This document shows positions 26,180 to 34,667 of a stretch of DNA of 59,531 bases, piece after piece. Made by a program: the position numbers and the translations under genes. A model generated the notes under the pieces. That model did no database searches, had not been told where the DNA came from, and was given only the letters and a program-made list of their open reading frames with translations. This DNA is from Bradyrhizobium sp. (GTDB taxonomy: Bacteria > Pseudomonadota > Alphaproteobacteria > Rhizobiales > Xanthobacteraceae), in assembly GCA_028290305.1 (NCBI GenBank), contig JAQGKC010000406.1, positions 1-59,531 on the forward strand, given 5' to 3'. Numbering within the stretch: position 1 is the first letter of the stretch; each line of letters starts with the position of its first letter.

Positions 26180-26932
26180 TTAGGCGCCGAAGCCGCCATC
26201 GACATTCAGCACGGTGCCGGTCACGAACGACGCGCCGGGGCTGGTGAGGAACACGACGCCGGCGGCGATTTCTTCCGCGGTGCCGTAGCGCTGCAGGGCG
26301 TGCTGCGTGCGCTGCGCTTCGGCGAACGCACCACCGTCCTTCGGATTCATGTCGGTATCGATGGAGCCGGGCTGCAGCACATTCACGGTGATGCCGCGCG
26401 GACCAAGGTCGCGCGCCGCGCCCTTGCCGTAGCCGACGATCGCGGCCTTGGTGGCGGCGTAGTCGGCGAGGCCGGGAAACGATGCGCGGGTAGCGATGCC
26501 AGAACCGATAGTGACGATGCGTCCGCCTTCGCCCATCAGCTTTGACGCCGCACGGATCGCGGTGATGACGCCGTGAACGTTGATCGCGTCCTGGCGATCG
26601 AAGGCGGCGGTATCGCTTTTGGGGTCGTCGACCGTGCCGTTGACGACAACGGCTGCGTTATTGACGAGAATATCGAGCCGGCCGAAATGTTTTGCGACGT
26701 CCTTCACCAGTTGATCGACGTCGCTGGCGTTAGCCTGGTCGGCCTTGAAGGCACGCGCTTCGACGCCTTTCGCTTTCAGTTCTTCTACCACCGCCTCGGC
26801 CTTGTCGGCTGAGGCGACATAACTGATGGCGACATTGGCGCCTTGTTCGGCGAGCGCCCGCGCGCTGGCCGCGCCGATGCCGCGCGAACCGCCGGTGATG
26901 AGGGCAACCTTGCCTGCGAGGGTCTTGGTCAT
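26180..26932 (-). CDS. SDR family oxidoreductase
   Basis: A 250-residue classical short-chain dehydrogenase. It shows TGGSRGIG (13-20), DILVNNAAVVV near 86-96, the catalytic Ser in IVTIGSGIATR and the YAATK pair near 158-162. The start at 26932 has GGAGAAATCCA before ATG. It is the first gene of a two-gene operon with pirin and diverges from a LysR gene, with a near-perfect 14-base inverted repeat between them. The substrate is unknown; the setting suggests quinone or aromatic carbonyl stress. Confidence 0.9.
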   Translation of the reverse strand: MTKTLAGKVALITGGSRGIGAASARALAEQGANVAISYVASADKAEAVVEELKAKGVEARAFKADQANASDVDQLVKDVAKHFGRLDILVNNAAVVVNGTVDDPKSDTAAFDRQDAINVHGVITAIRAASKLMGEGGRIVTIGSGIATRASFPGLADYAATKAAIVGYGKGAARDLGPRGITVNVLQPGSIDTDMNPKDGGAFAEAQRTQHALQRYGTAEEIAAGVVFLTSPGASFVTGTVLNVDGGFGA

Positions 26933-26988
26933 TGGATTTCTCCGTTGTCTGAATTCTGTTGACCTCTGGATAAGCGCTTCCGGATGGC

Positions 26989-27030
26989 GCATAAATAGAA
27001 ACCATCGAAACACATTGTTTCCATTTATGC
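26989..27030. promoter_or_regulatory. LysR-type operator between SDR and LysR genes
   Basis: Arms GCATAAATAGAAAC (26989-27002) and GTTTCCATTTATGC (27017-27030) are complementary at 13 of 14 positions, with a 14-base spacer. This is the layout expected for autoregulation and divergent control by the LysR protein beginning at 27049. Confidence 0.7.
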
Positions 27031-27048
27031 TCTAAAGGGGCGACCCGC

Positions 27049-27960
27049 ATGGCAAAACTTCCCGATTTCGAAGGCCTCGCGATATTTGCAAAAGTCGTGG
27101 AATTACGGTCGTTTGCGGCAGCAGCAAGCGAACTGGCGCTGTCCAAGGCCACGGTATCGAAGGCCGTCAGCCGGCTGGAAGAGCGGCTCGGGGCGCGGCT
27201 GTTCAACCGCACCTCGCGGCGGCTCGCCTTGACCGACGCCGGGCAAAAGCTGTCGGAGCGCGCCGCGCGCCTGCTGGCCGATGGCGAGGCCGCGGAAAAC
27301 GAGGCGCTGGCGCAGTCGGTGGCGCCGCGCGGGCTGGTCCGCCTTGCGGTGCCCATGACGTTCGGGGTGAGCGCGGTGGCGCCGATCCTGCCGGAGTTTC
27401 TCAAGCAATATCCCGATGTCGCGATCGACCTTCATCTCAGCGATGCCATGGTGGACTTGATCGGGGAGGGCTTCGATGCGGGCTTGCGGATCGCGAGCCT
27501 GCCTGACTCGTCATTGATCGCGCGGCGGCTGTGCGCGATGCCGCGCTATACGGTAGCGGCGCCGGCCTATCTCAAGCGCCATGGCCGGCCGACGCATCCG
27601 ATGCAGCTCGCCCAGCACCGATGTCTCGGCTACGCCTACCTCTCCACGCCTGATGTCTGGCACTACAAAAACGCCGCCGGCGAGCAGGCGAGCGTGCGGC
27701 CGGCGGGACCATTGCGCGTCAACAATGGCGAGGCACTGATGCCGGCGTTACTGGCGGGGCTCGGCATCGCCGATCTGCCGGACTTCATCGTCGGCGCCGC
27801 CATTGCCTCGGGCGAGGTCGAGGTGATCCTGAAAGGCTGGAATCAGACCGAGGGCTCGGTGCATCTGGTCATGCCGCCCGGCGGCCCGCGGCCAGCGCGC
27901 GTCGAGGTGCTGGCGGATTTTCTGGCGAAGCATTTTTCGAAGGGGAAGAAGCGGAAGTAG
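27049..27960 (+). CDS. LysR family transcriptional regulator
   Basis: A 303-residue LysR-type regulator. The winged helix-turn-helix is at about 6-65 (FAKVVELRSFAAAASELALSKATVSKAVSRLEERLG, interrupted here only by helix turns) and the substrate-binding domain follows (GLVRLAVPMTFGVSAVAPILPEFLKQYPDV). It diverges from the SDR-pirin operon and probably controls it through the inverted repeat at 26989-27030. The effector is unknown; many relatives sense quinones or aromatics. Confidence 0.92.
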   Translation: MAKLPDFEGLAIFAKVVELRSFAAAASELALSKATVSKAVSRLEERLGARLFNRTSRRLALTDAGQKLSERAARLLADGEAAENEALAQSVAPRGLVRLAVPMTFGVSAVAPILPEFLKQYPDVAIDLHLSDAMVDLIGEGFDAGLRIASLPDSSLIARRLCAMPRYTVAAPAYLKRHGRPTHPMQLAQHRCLGYAYLSTPDVWHYKNAAGEQASVRPAGPLRVNNGEALMPALLAGLGIADLPDFIVGAAIASGEVEVILKGWNQTEGSVHLVMPPGGPRPARVEVLADFLAKHFSKGKKRK

Positions 27961-28038
27961 CTGCGCGCGCCTTTCGCAACGTCAACGATTTGGCTACGCT
28001 ACATCCAACGATAAAAAAATCCGGGGAGAAAACGATCA

Positions 28039-29025
28039 ATGAACCGACGTGAACTTTTAAAAGCCGCTGCCGCTCTGCCGCTGGCGCAAACTGCGCTCTT
28101 GCATCATGCATTCGCGGACACGTGGCCGGCACGCACGATCACCATGATCGTGCCGTTTCCGGCCGGCGGCCAGGCCGATCTCGCGGCCCGGCCGGTGGCG
28201 CAGGCGCTGGAGAGAGTTCTCGGCAAGTCTGTCATCGTCGACAACCGCGCCGGCGGCGCCGGCGGATCGATCGGCAACGCCGCGGCAGCGCGCGCCGAGC
28301 CAGATGGCTACACCTTGCTGATGACGCTGTCGTCGCTGGCGGTATTGCCGGAAGCCGACCGGCTGTTCGACCGTCCTCCTGGTTATGAAGTCTCGCAATT
28401 CGCTCCGGTCGCGCGCGTGCTCGCGGATCCCACTTTGCTGGCGGTGCCGGCGTCGGCGCCGTGGAAGACGCTGCAGGATTTCGTCGACGACGCCAAAAGG
28501 CGTCCCGGCGAAATTCCCTACGGCTCGTCGGGCCCCTACGGCACGCTGCATGTGGCGATGGAAATGTTCGCGGCCAGCGCCGGCATCAAGTTGCTGCACA
28601 TTCCGTTTCGCGGCGCCGGTCCCGCGCTCAGCGCACTGCTGAGCGGCACGGTACAGGCGCTGGCGTCGGCGCCTGGCACGCTGAAGCAGCAGGTCGATGA
28701 CGGCAAGATGCGCGTGCTCGCGAACTGGGGTGCGGAACGTATCGCGAGTTTTCCCGATCTGCCGACCTTCAGGGAACTCGGCTACAAGGACGTCGAGTTC
28801 TACATCTGGGCCGGACTGTTCGCGCAGCAAGCGCTGCCGGCGCCGATCATGACGCGGCTGCGCGAAGCGATGGCGCAGGTGGTGAAAAGTCCTGAAGTGA
28901 CCAAGACCTTCGAAACTGCGGGCAGTCCGGTGGCCTATATGGACGCGCCTGAATTCTCAAAGTTCGTCGCCGAGGACTCAGCGCGCCTGATTGCTGCGGT
29001 GAAGAAGATCGGCAAGGTGGAGTAG
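28039..29025 (+). CDS. Bug/TctC family tricarboxylate-type substrate-binding protein
   Basis: A 328-residue periplasmic binding protein of the Bug family. It has a signal sequence with RRELLKAAAALPLAQTALL, which may be a Tat type, then WPARTITMIVPFPAGGQADL, the classical start of the mature domain, VDNRAGGAGGSIGN and the PDGYTLLM motif. These proteins capture carboxylates for a TctAB-type transporter or act in sensing. No tctA/tctB genes are adjacent, which is common for this expanded family. The ligand cannot be predicted. It stands alone, 78 nt after the LysR gene. Confidence 0.9.
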   Translation: MNRRELLKAAAALPLAQTALLHHAFADTWPARTITMIVPFPAGGQADLAARPVAQALERVLGKSVIVDNRAGGAGGSIGNAAAARAEPDGYTLLMTLSSLAVLPEADRLFDRPPGYEVSQFAPVARVLADPTLLAVPASAPWKTLQDFVDDAKRRPGEIPYGSSGPYGTLHVAMEMFAASAGIKLLHIPFRGAGPALSALLSGTVQALASAPGTLKQQVDDGKMRVLANWGAERIASFPDLPTFRELGYKDVEFYIWAGLFAQQALPAPIMTRLREAMAQVVKSPEVTKTFETAGSPVAYMDAPEFSKFVAEDSARLIAAVKKIGKVE

Positions 29026-29498
29026 GGAATCTGGAATTCGAACACTCGCTTTTTCTGTTTCCTCTCCGTTGCGGGGGAGGGAAGCGCATATGGAATTTTC
29101 CTATGCCGTCCGCACGTGAATTTTTCCGGTTTTGTGTTGCGTTTCAACGAGTCGTCCCTGCGAACGCAGGGACCCATACGGCGCGGACTTTCGTTTTGGC
29201 ACTGGAGCAGAGGCCTTTTTTCACTTTTGAGGCCAGGGGTGATGGGTCCCTGCGTTCGCAGGGACGACCTGCTGAAAGCTTGTGCGAGGCCACGACCGCA
29301 TCAACGCGATAGCCCTGCCTCAGGGGGGAGAGAGCCGTCACTGCGCGCCGCGCAGCCTTCGCAATATTCACGAGCAGCCGACTTTCACATTTTGTTGTGC
29401 GGCGCGAACCTTCCCAAGCCTTATTTATTTTGAACCCTGAAGTGAAGCAGTTTGCCACATGGACCATGTGCGCCTTGAATCCGAAAGAAGGATCGGAC
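29026..29498. other. Long intergenic region with repeat
   Basis: 473 bases without a recognisable gene. The middle is taken up by the palindromic repeat pair at 29151-29268. The last 100 bases probably hold the promoter of the small secreted protein. Confidence 0.5.
29151..29268. repeat. Inverted repeat pair, 27-base perfect arms
   Basis: Arms at 29151-29177 and 29242-29268 are exact complements and each contains the shorter palindrome TCCCTGCGAACGCAGGGA. The 64 bases between carry no gene. It resembles dispersed repeats of Rhizobiales genomes. Confidence 0.75.
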
Positions 29499-29807
29499 AT
29501 GCGAACCTGCCGAATTTTTCTCAGCCTTGCGATAGCGATCGGCGGCGGCATCGCCGTACAAAATCCTGTCTTTTCGCAGGAGTATCGGGGAACCCTGGAA
29601 CAACAGATGGCCTGCACCCCCGATGTTTTCCGGCTGTGCGGCGAACAGATACCGGATACCAACCGGATCGTTGCCTGCCTCAGGCAAAACACCCCGCAGC
29701 TCAGCAGCCCGTGCCGCGCGGTCTTCGAATCAAATGCCAGCGTGCCCCAGCAACAGGCGGTGCCGAGGCGTCGTGACGACCAGCCCAAGCTTTATAATGA
29801 GCAATAA
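29499..29807 (+). CDS. Small secreted cysteine-containing protein
   Basis: A 102-residue protein with a signal peptide (basic RTCRIF, hydrophobic stretch to about residue 22, cleavage near FSQ). The mature part has four cysteines in CTPDVFRLCGEQIPDTNRI and ACLRQNTPQLSSPC, spaced like the Cys-rich repeats of the GLG1 type, and ends in a basic tail RRRDDQPK. AAGGA lies 8 nt upstream of the ATG at 29499; the open frame extends further upstream without signs of coding. Function is unknown; the cysteines probably form disulfides in the periplasm. Confidence 0.75.
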   Translation: MRTCRIFLSLAIAIGGGIAVQNPVFSQEYRGTLEQQMACTPDVFRLCGEQIPDTNRIVACLRQNTPQLSSPCRAVFESNASVPQQQAVPRRRDDQPKLYNEQ

Positions 29808-29837
29808 GCCTTACGAGGACCCATAGGCGGTCCAGCG

Positions 29838-30311
29838 TTACTGCTGCTGCTGACTCTGACACACATCGACCCATTCGGCGGCGACCAGTTCGGCCATTCG
29901 CGACGGCGCGATGCGCACCGCGCTGTGGATCGAGCCTGCGGCCGGCACTACCTCATCGAAAGCTTTCAACGACACGTCGCAATAAACCGGTAGCGGCGTC
30001 TTCAATCCGAACGGGCAGACGCCGCCGACTTCGTGGCCGGTGATCTCGGCGACCTCATGGACGCCGAGCATCTTCGGCTTGCCGCCGAAGTGCGCCTTGA
30101 CCTTCTTATTGTCCATCCGCGACGTGCCGCTGGTGACGATCAACACCACGCGTTCGCCGACCCGCAGCGACAAGGTCTTGCCGATCCGCGCCGGCTCGAC
30201 GCCATAGGCCGCGGCCGCCAGTGCCACCGTCGCCGAACTGACGTGCGATTCGATCACGCTGATGTCAGGCGCCTTCGCGGCGAAAAACGCGCGGACCGAT
30301 TCAAGACTCAT
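29838..30311 (-). CDS. YbaK/EbsC family aminoacyl-tRNA deacylase-like protein
   Basis: A 157-residue single-domain protein of the YbaK/ProX editing fold. It has the motifs ALAAAAYGVEPARIGKTL, VTSGTSRMDNKKV with a conserved Lys, VGGVCPFGL near 101-109 (the substrate-site loop) and SGxx-like AAGSIHSAVRIA. Relatives hydrolyse mischarged Cys-tRNA(Pro) or Ala-tRNA(Pro). The ATG at 30311 lies inside the first of three tandem 13-base repeats, so the ribosome context is unusual; initiation may depend on coupling to the HAD gene that ends at 30327 within the same repeats. Confidence 0.88.
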   Translation of the reverse strand: MSLESVRAFFAAKAPDISVIESHVSSATVALAAAAYGVEPARIGKTLSLRVGERVVLIVTSGTSRMDNKKVKAHFGGKPKMLGVHEVAEITGHEVGGVCPFGLKTPLPVYCDVSLKAFDEVVPAAGSIHSAVRIAPSRMAELVAAEWVDVCQSQQQQ

Positions 30312-30338
30312 GTTCAAGACTCATGTTCAAGACTCATG
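30300..30338. repeat. Three tandem copies of TTCAAGACTCATG
   Basis: Copies at 30300-30312, 30313-30325 and 30326-30338 are identical. On the minus strand each reads CATGAGTCTTGAA, so each supplies an ATG and a TGA. The last plus-strand copy contains the HAD stop and the first contains the YbaK-like start. Confidence 0.9.
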
Positions 30339-31073
30339 GGCGGCAATCAGATCCGGCAATTCCGACAGCGCGTGGATGCGATAGTCGGGCTCAAGCCCGA
30401 GTTCGTCCATCTGCATCCGGATCGCCTTGAACATCGTGAGCGGGGCGATGAGGTCGTTCTTGACGCAGGCCTGCGCCATTGCTTCCGGTGTTACCCGCTC
30501 GATCCATGCCACATTCAGGCCGAACGCTTTGGCGCCGCAGGCGTCCCAGGGGTTTGACGACACGAACAGCACCTCGGCGGGCGGCACGCCGAGCTTCGCC
30601 TCGATCAGGGTGTAGGCGTCCGGGCTCGGCTTGAAGATTTTCTGGGAGTCGATGCTGATGGTGGCATCCAGCACGCGATCGAGTCCGCTGTTGCGCACCA
30701 GCGCGTTGAGCATGGCGGTGCTGCCGTTGGAAAGAATTGCCAGCTTGCGGCCACGCATCGCCGTCAATGCTGCGGTCGCATCCGGATAGAGATCGAGATG
30801 CAGGTATTTGTCCATGATGCGCTCGAACACGCCATTGTCATGCTTCAGTCCGAGAATCCTGAGCGTGTAGGCGAGCGACTCCCGCGTAATGACCGAGAAA
30901 TCCTCATAGCGCCGCATCAGCGAACGCAGCCAGGTGTATTCGAGCTGCTTGATCCGCCAGACTTGCGTGATGATCTCGCCGTAGCCGGGAAACGCTTCTT
31001 CGGTAACGGCGGCCACCGACTGTATGTCGTACAGCGTACCATAGGCATCGAACACAATGGCTTTGATGGTCAC
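30327..31073 (-). CDS. Haloacid dehalogenase type II
   Basis: A 248-residue HAD-superfamily hydrolase of the 2-haloacid dehalogenase type. The nucleophile D9 is in FDAYGTLYD, motif II is ILSNGST near 114-120, the Lys is in KIFKPSPDAY, and motif III is the type-II-specific SSNPWDACGAKAFG near 172-185. The protein would hydrolyse 2-haloalkanoates such as L-2-haloacids, though many genomic homologues have other physiological substrates. It precedes the YbaK-like gene on the same strand through a tandem repeat, suggesting co-transcription. Confidence 0.9.
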   Translation of the reverse strand: MTIKAIVFDAYGTLYDIQSVAAVTEEAFPGYGEIITQVWRIKQLEYTWLRSLMRRYEDFSVITRESLAYTLRILGLKHDNGVFERIMDKYLHLDLYPDATAALTAMRGRKLAILSNGSTAMLNALVRNSGLDRVLDATISIDSQKIFKPSPDAYTLIEAKLGVPPAEVLFVSSNPWDACGAKAFGLNVAWIERVTPEAMAQACVKNDLIAPLTMFKAIRMQMDELGLEPDYRIHALSELPDLIAAHES

Positions 31074-31217
31074 GGGGAACTCATGGTGGGCATGTCGGAA
31101 AGCGGATGGCCTTTCGGAGACCTAGGAACACATTATGGGTTTGCGATGGGCTCTCGTCCATAGCGCAGGCCGCACACGCACACATCACAAGGCAATCACA
31201 ATCGCGAGGAGATACGC

Positions 31218-32285
31218 ATGAAGGCCTGGCAACTGGACCGGCTCGGCGGAGAACTCCGCTACACAGATGTACGAACGCCGGAGCCGCGCCCGGGCAGCGT
31301 GCTGGTGCGGATCGAGGCGTCGGCGCTGATGTCGTACCTGAAAGCCTATGTGGAAGGAAAATTGCCGATCTACAATCCGCCTCCCGGCCCGTTCACGATC
31401 GGGACCAACGGAGTTGGCGTCGTGGAGGCGGCTGGCCGGGATGTCTGGCATCTGAAGTCGGGTCAGCGTGTGGTGCTCTCGTCGCATTTCGTCGCGCCGG
31501 AGAATGTCGAAGATCCGGCGCAGGTTCTGATCGGACTGACGTCGAGCCCGGACGCGGCGCAGGTTCTGGCGGACTGGCCGGACGGAACCCTTGCCGAATA
31601 CGCGGTGATGCCGGTCGAGGTCGTCACGCCAGCCGAAGGGCTGGACGAATTCGACGCCACCCAACTCGTCGCCATAGGCCGTTGCATCATCCCGTTCGGC
31701 GGCCTGCTTCGCGGTCGGCTAGCTGCCGGTGAGACGCTGGTCGTGACCGGCGCAACCGGCGCCTACGGCACAGCCGCGGTGTTGCTCGGGGTCGCCATGG
31801 GCGCGGCGCGCGTGATCGCGGCCGGCCGCAACGCGACGGCGCTGGAAGCCGTGGCACGCGCCGGTGGATCGCGGGTTTCAACGGTGGCGCTGACGGGCGA
31901 TGTTCAGAAGGATGCGGGTGCGCTTCGCGCAACCTCTGGAGGTGGAGCGCACATGGCGTTCGACATGGTAGGCCAGGCGCGCGATCCCAAAGCGACGCTT
32001 GCGGCGCTTCACAGCCTCCGTCGTGGCGGCAGGCTTGTGCTGATGGGAAGCATGACAACCGATCTGCCGATTCCCTACACCACCCTGATGATCAATAGTT
32101 GGGAGATACTCGGCCAGTTCATGTATCCCGTCAGCGCCTATCGGCGGTTGCTCGACTTGTTGCGCAGCGGACTGCTCGACATCCGGGCGATTCGTCCCCG
32201 CGTGTATCCGCTTGCCGCGCTGCCCGAAGCGATGGAAGCTGCGGCCACGGCCGGCAATCTCGAATGTATCGTCATGCAGCCATAA
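31218..32285 (+). CDS. MDR-superfamily alcohol dehydrogenase/quinone oxidoreductase
   Basis: A 355-residue medium-chain dehydrogenase. The N-terminal GroES-like part (MKAWQLDRLGGELRY) is followed by GTNGVGVVEAAG and a Rossmann domain with VVTGATGAYGTAAV near 176-188 for nucleotide binding. The usual GHE zinc motif and structural cysteines are absent, so it is probably a zinc-independent reductase. It is 50 nt upstream of a second MDR gene and likely co-transcribed. Substrate unknown. Confidence 0.87.
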   Translation: MKAWQLDRLGGELRYTDVRTPEPRPGSVLVRIEASALMSYLKAYVEGKLPIYNPPPGPFTIGTNGVGVVEAAGRDVWHLKSGQRVVLSSHFVAPENVEDPAQVLIGLTSSPDAAQVLADWPDGTLAEYAVMPVEVVTPAEGLDEFDATQLVAIGRCIIPFGGLLRGRLAAGETLVVTGATGAYGTAAVLLGVAMGAARVIAAGRNATALEAVARAGGSRVSTVALTGDVQKDAGALRATSGGGAHMAFDMVGQARDPKATLAALHSLRRGGRLVLMGSMTTDLPIPYTTLMINSWEILGQFMYPVSAYRRLLDLLRSGLLDIRAIRPRVYPLAALPEAMEAAATAGNLECIVMQP

Positions 32286-32334
32286 CGCAGCCCAGGATAG
32301 TCATCGCTGCTTGTTCAGCCAGTGCGGAGTCCAA

Positions 32335-33450
32335 ATGCCAAAAAAATTCCGACAGTGGATTTTCGCCAAGCCGATGGTCAACAATGTCCTCGGACCGGAG
32401 CAGTTCGAATTGCGGGAAGTCCCGATCCCGGAATTGGAGCAAGGCCAGGCGCTTGCGCGTGTAAAACTGGTGAACATTCATTCCGGCACCCGCGCGCGGA
32501 TGGCCAACGGGATGACCAGGCTCGGCGATACCGACCGCAGCAACTATGCATGTGCGGAGATCATTCAGTCGCGCGACAAGACCTTCAGGGAAGGGGACAT
32601 CATTGCCTGTCAGGCGGGCTGGCAGGATTACCAGATCGTGAGCAGCGAAGACGGATCGGTGGGGTACGGCCCGGCGAGCGAACTCGTGAAGGCCTTGAAC
32701 GGCACCAACTCGCAATGGAACTATGTTTTCAGGCCGGCGATGGTGAAGATGTGGCCGCCGGAAGTGCTGATGGAAATGTTCGGCACCTCGGGAATGACCG
32801 CGTATTTCGGAATGCGGGAGTGCGGGCCGCTGATGCCAAAAGATTGTGTCGCGGTCGCCGGCACAACCGGATCGGTCGGATCCATCGCCGCGCAGCTTGC
32901 GAAGATTGCCGGGTGTTATGTGGTCGGCTTCGGCGGCGGCGCGGATCGATGCAAGTGGGTAATGGATACGCTCGGTATCGATAGCTGCATCGATTATCGC
33001 GCCGCAGATTTTGCGGAGCAACTCAAAGCGGCATTCCCGGAGGGTATCGATGTCTACTCCGATGGAATCGGCGGCGCGTTGACCGAGACGGTCGCGGCAA
33101 TCATCAGCCGGAACGGGCGCCTGTTCTCCTATGGAGGTGCCGCGGCTTATTATGCCGACAAGCTCGACGCGCCGCGGCAGCGTCCTTCGTTGCGGCGGGC
33201 CTTCGGCATTTCGGAGAATGTCGAGGCCATTTTGAAGAAGCGGAACATCAAGTCTGAATGCTGGATCGTCGATGCGTTCTACCACGAGCGGCTGAAGGCT
33301 GAAGACGATCTCTCCCGGCACCTGCGCAGCGGAGCGCTAAAGCCGATCAACCATGTTGTCGATGGTTTCGAAAACCTGCCCCATGCCGTCGTCGGCCTGT
33401 ACACGACCTCCCGCTCCGGCAAATTGCAGGTACGGTTCGAGGCGAACTGA
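32335..33450 (+). CDS. MDR-type NADP-dependent enoyl/quinone reductase
   Basis: A 371-residue protein resembling the leukotriene B4 12-hydroxydehydrogenase/CurA group of zinc-free MDR reductases. RQWIFAKPMVNNVLGPEQF opens the protein, MFGTSGMTAYFGM is the family's linker motif, and VAGTTGSVGSIAAQLAKIAG near 183-202 is the NADPH site. I start at 32335, where CGGAG precedes ATG; the longer frame from 32212 overlaps the upstream MDR gene without reason. The two MDR genes probably act in one catabolic or detoxifying step. It is followed by a convergent amidohydrolase gene. Confidence 0.87.
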   Translation: MPKKFRQWIFAKPMVNNVLGPEQFELREVPIPELEQGQALARVKLVNIHSGTRARMANGMTRLGDTDRSNYACAEIIQSRDKTFREGDIIACQAGWQDYQIVSSEDGSVGYGPASELVKALNGTNSQWNYVFRPAMVKMWPPEVLMEMFGTSGMTAYFGMRECGPLMPKDCVAVAGTTGSVGSIAAQLAKIAGCYVVGFGGGADRCKWVMDTLGIDSCIDYRAADFAEQLKAAFPEGIDVYSDGIGGALTETVAAIISRNGRLFSYGGAAAYYADKLDAPRQRPSLRRAFGISENVEAILKKRNIKSECWIVDAFYHERLKAEDDLSRHLRSGALKPINHVVDGFENLPHAVVGLYTTSRSGKLQVRFEAN

Positions 33451-33483
33451 GAACGAGGGTCGAGCGGCAGAATTCCCGCGGGT

Positions 33484-34368
33484 TCAGATATTCAAAAGCT
33501 TGCGCGCGTTGGCCTTCAACACCTTCGGCCTGATCTCGTCGCGGATATCGAGCTTGGCGAAATCCGCCAGCCAGCGGTCCGGCGTGATCACCGGCCAGTC
33601 CGAGCCGAACAGCATCTTGTCCTGCAGGATGGAGTTGATGTAGCGCACCAGGATCGGCGGGAAATATTTCGGCGACCAACCGGAGAGGTCGATATAGACG
33701 TTGGGCTTGTGAGTCGCGACCGATAGCGCTTCTTCCTGCCACGGGAAAGATGGGTGCGCGAGGATGATCTTCAGGTCGGGAAAATCCGCCGCCACATCGT
33801 CCATGTACATCGGGTTGGAATATTTCAGCCGCATCCCCATGCCGCCGGGCATGCCGGAGCCGACGCCGGTTTGCCCGGTGTGAAACAGCGCGATCGCGCC
33901 GCCGTCGTTGATCGCCTCGTAGAGCGGATAGGCCATGCGGTCGTTCGGATAAAAGCCCTGCATGGTCGGATGGAATTTGAAGCCCCTGACGCCGTATTCC
34001 TCGATCAGCTTGCGGGCCTCGCGAACGCCGAGCTTGCCCTTGTGCGGATCGATACTGACGAACGGGATCAGCACGTCGGAGTTTTCGGCGGCGACTTCCA
34101 GCATTTCGTAATTGTTGTAGCGGCGGAATCCGGTCTCGCGCTCGGCATCGACCGGGAAGATCACCGCGGCGATCTTCTTGGCGCGGTAATAGGCTGCGGT
34201 TTCCGGCACCGTCGGCGGGTGCTTGTTCGGCGACTTGAAATACTCGGCCATCTGCGCCTGGAAGTCGTCATAGCCGTCATCGGCATGCATGCCGCAGGGC
34301 TCTTCCGCATGGGTGTGGATGTCGATCGCCACGACGTCTTCGATATTGGGCAGCTTCAATTTGGACAT
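33484..34368 (-). CDS. Amidohydrolase family protein (amidohydrolase 2)
   Basis: A 294-residue TIM-barrel metal-dependent hydrolase/decarboxylase. The metal-binding DIHTHAEEP is at 16-24, then GFKFHPTMQGF near 129-139, the ILAHPSFPWQ His near 202-211, and GSDWP near 257-261 with the catalytic Asp. Members include aminocarboxymuconate and gamma-resorcylate decarboxylases. It is convergent with the MDR pair and has an AT-rich upstream region with two palindromes. Aromatic acid catabolism is a likely setting but not proven. Confidence 0.9.
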   Translation of the reverse strand: MSKLKLPNIEDVVAIDIHTHAEEPCGMHADDGYDDFQAQMAEYFKSPNKHPPTVPETAAYYRAKKIAAVIFPVDAERETGFRRYNNYEMLEVAAENSDVLIPFVSIDPHKGKLGVREARKLIEEYGVRGFKFHPTMQGFYPNDRMAYPLYEAINDGGAIALFHTGQTGVGSGMPGGMGMRLKYSNPMYMDDVAADFPDLKIILAHPSFPWQEEALSVATHKPNVYIDLSGWSPKYFPPILVRYINSILQDKMLFGSDWPVITPDRWLADFAKLDIRDEIRPKVLKANARKLLNI

Positions 34369-34409
34369 TTCCGTTCCCCGGCAGCGCCTTCATTCTACAG
34401 CCTGGCAAA

Positions 34410-34463
34410 TTGATTATACCATATAACAAATTTGGCAAGGTGGCTCACCTCCTTGGTGAGCCA
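34410..34463. promoter_or_regulatory. Two palindromes upstream of the amidohydrolase
   Basis: TTATACCATATAA (about 34414-34426) has 5-base arms around CCA. TGGCTCACC-TCCTT-GGTGAGCCA (34441-34463) has perfect 9-base arms. They sit between the amidohydrolase start and the truncated plus-strand gene. The first resembles a GntR-type operator; the second may be an operator or a hairpin. Confidence 0.45.
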
Positions 34464-34514
34464 GCGCCATTGCGGTAATGAAGGCATCAAAAATGACTGT
34501 CTTGGGAGGACGAC

Positions 34515-34667
34515 ATGGCGCAGGCGGACGCCTTCGAGACCGACTTCTGGAAAGACGCCAATTTGCGAAAGGTCTGGGACGACATCGTTCCCGGCGAGCC
34601 AAGTCGACCATTGACGATCCGAAACGGTTCAAGGACTCCAAGGCCGTGGCAGCGCACCTGGGATTGA
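34515..34667 (+). pseudogene. Truncated gene start interrupted by IS110 remnant
   Basis: A frame opens at ATG 34515 with an excellent ribosome site (GGGAGG, 6 nt upstream) and encodes AQADAFETDFWKDANLRKVW and then DDIVPGE. After about residue 28 the sequence passes into the IS110 remnant in another frame and stops at 34667. This looks like the true 5' end of a gene whose rest was lost to the insertion and later deletion. I cannot name the original protein from 28 residues. Confidence 0.55.
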
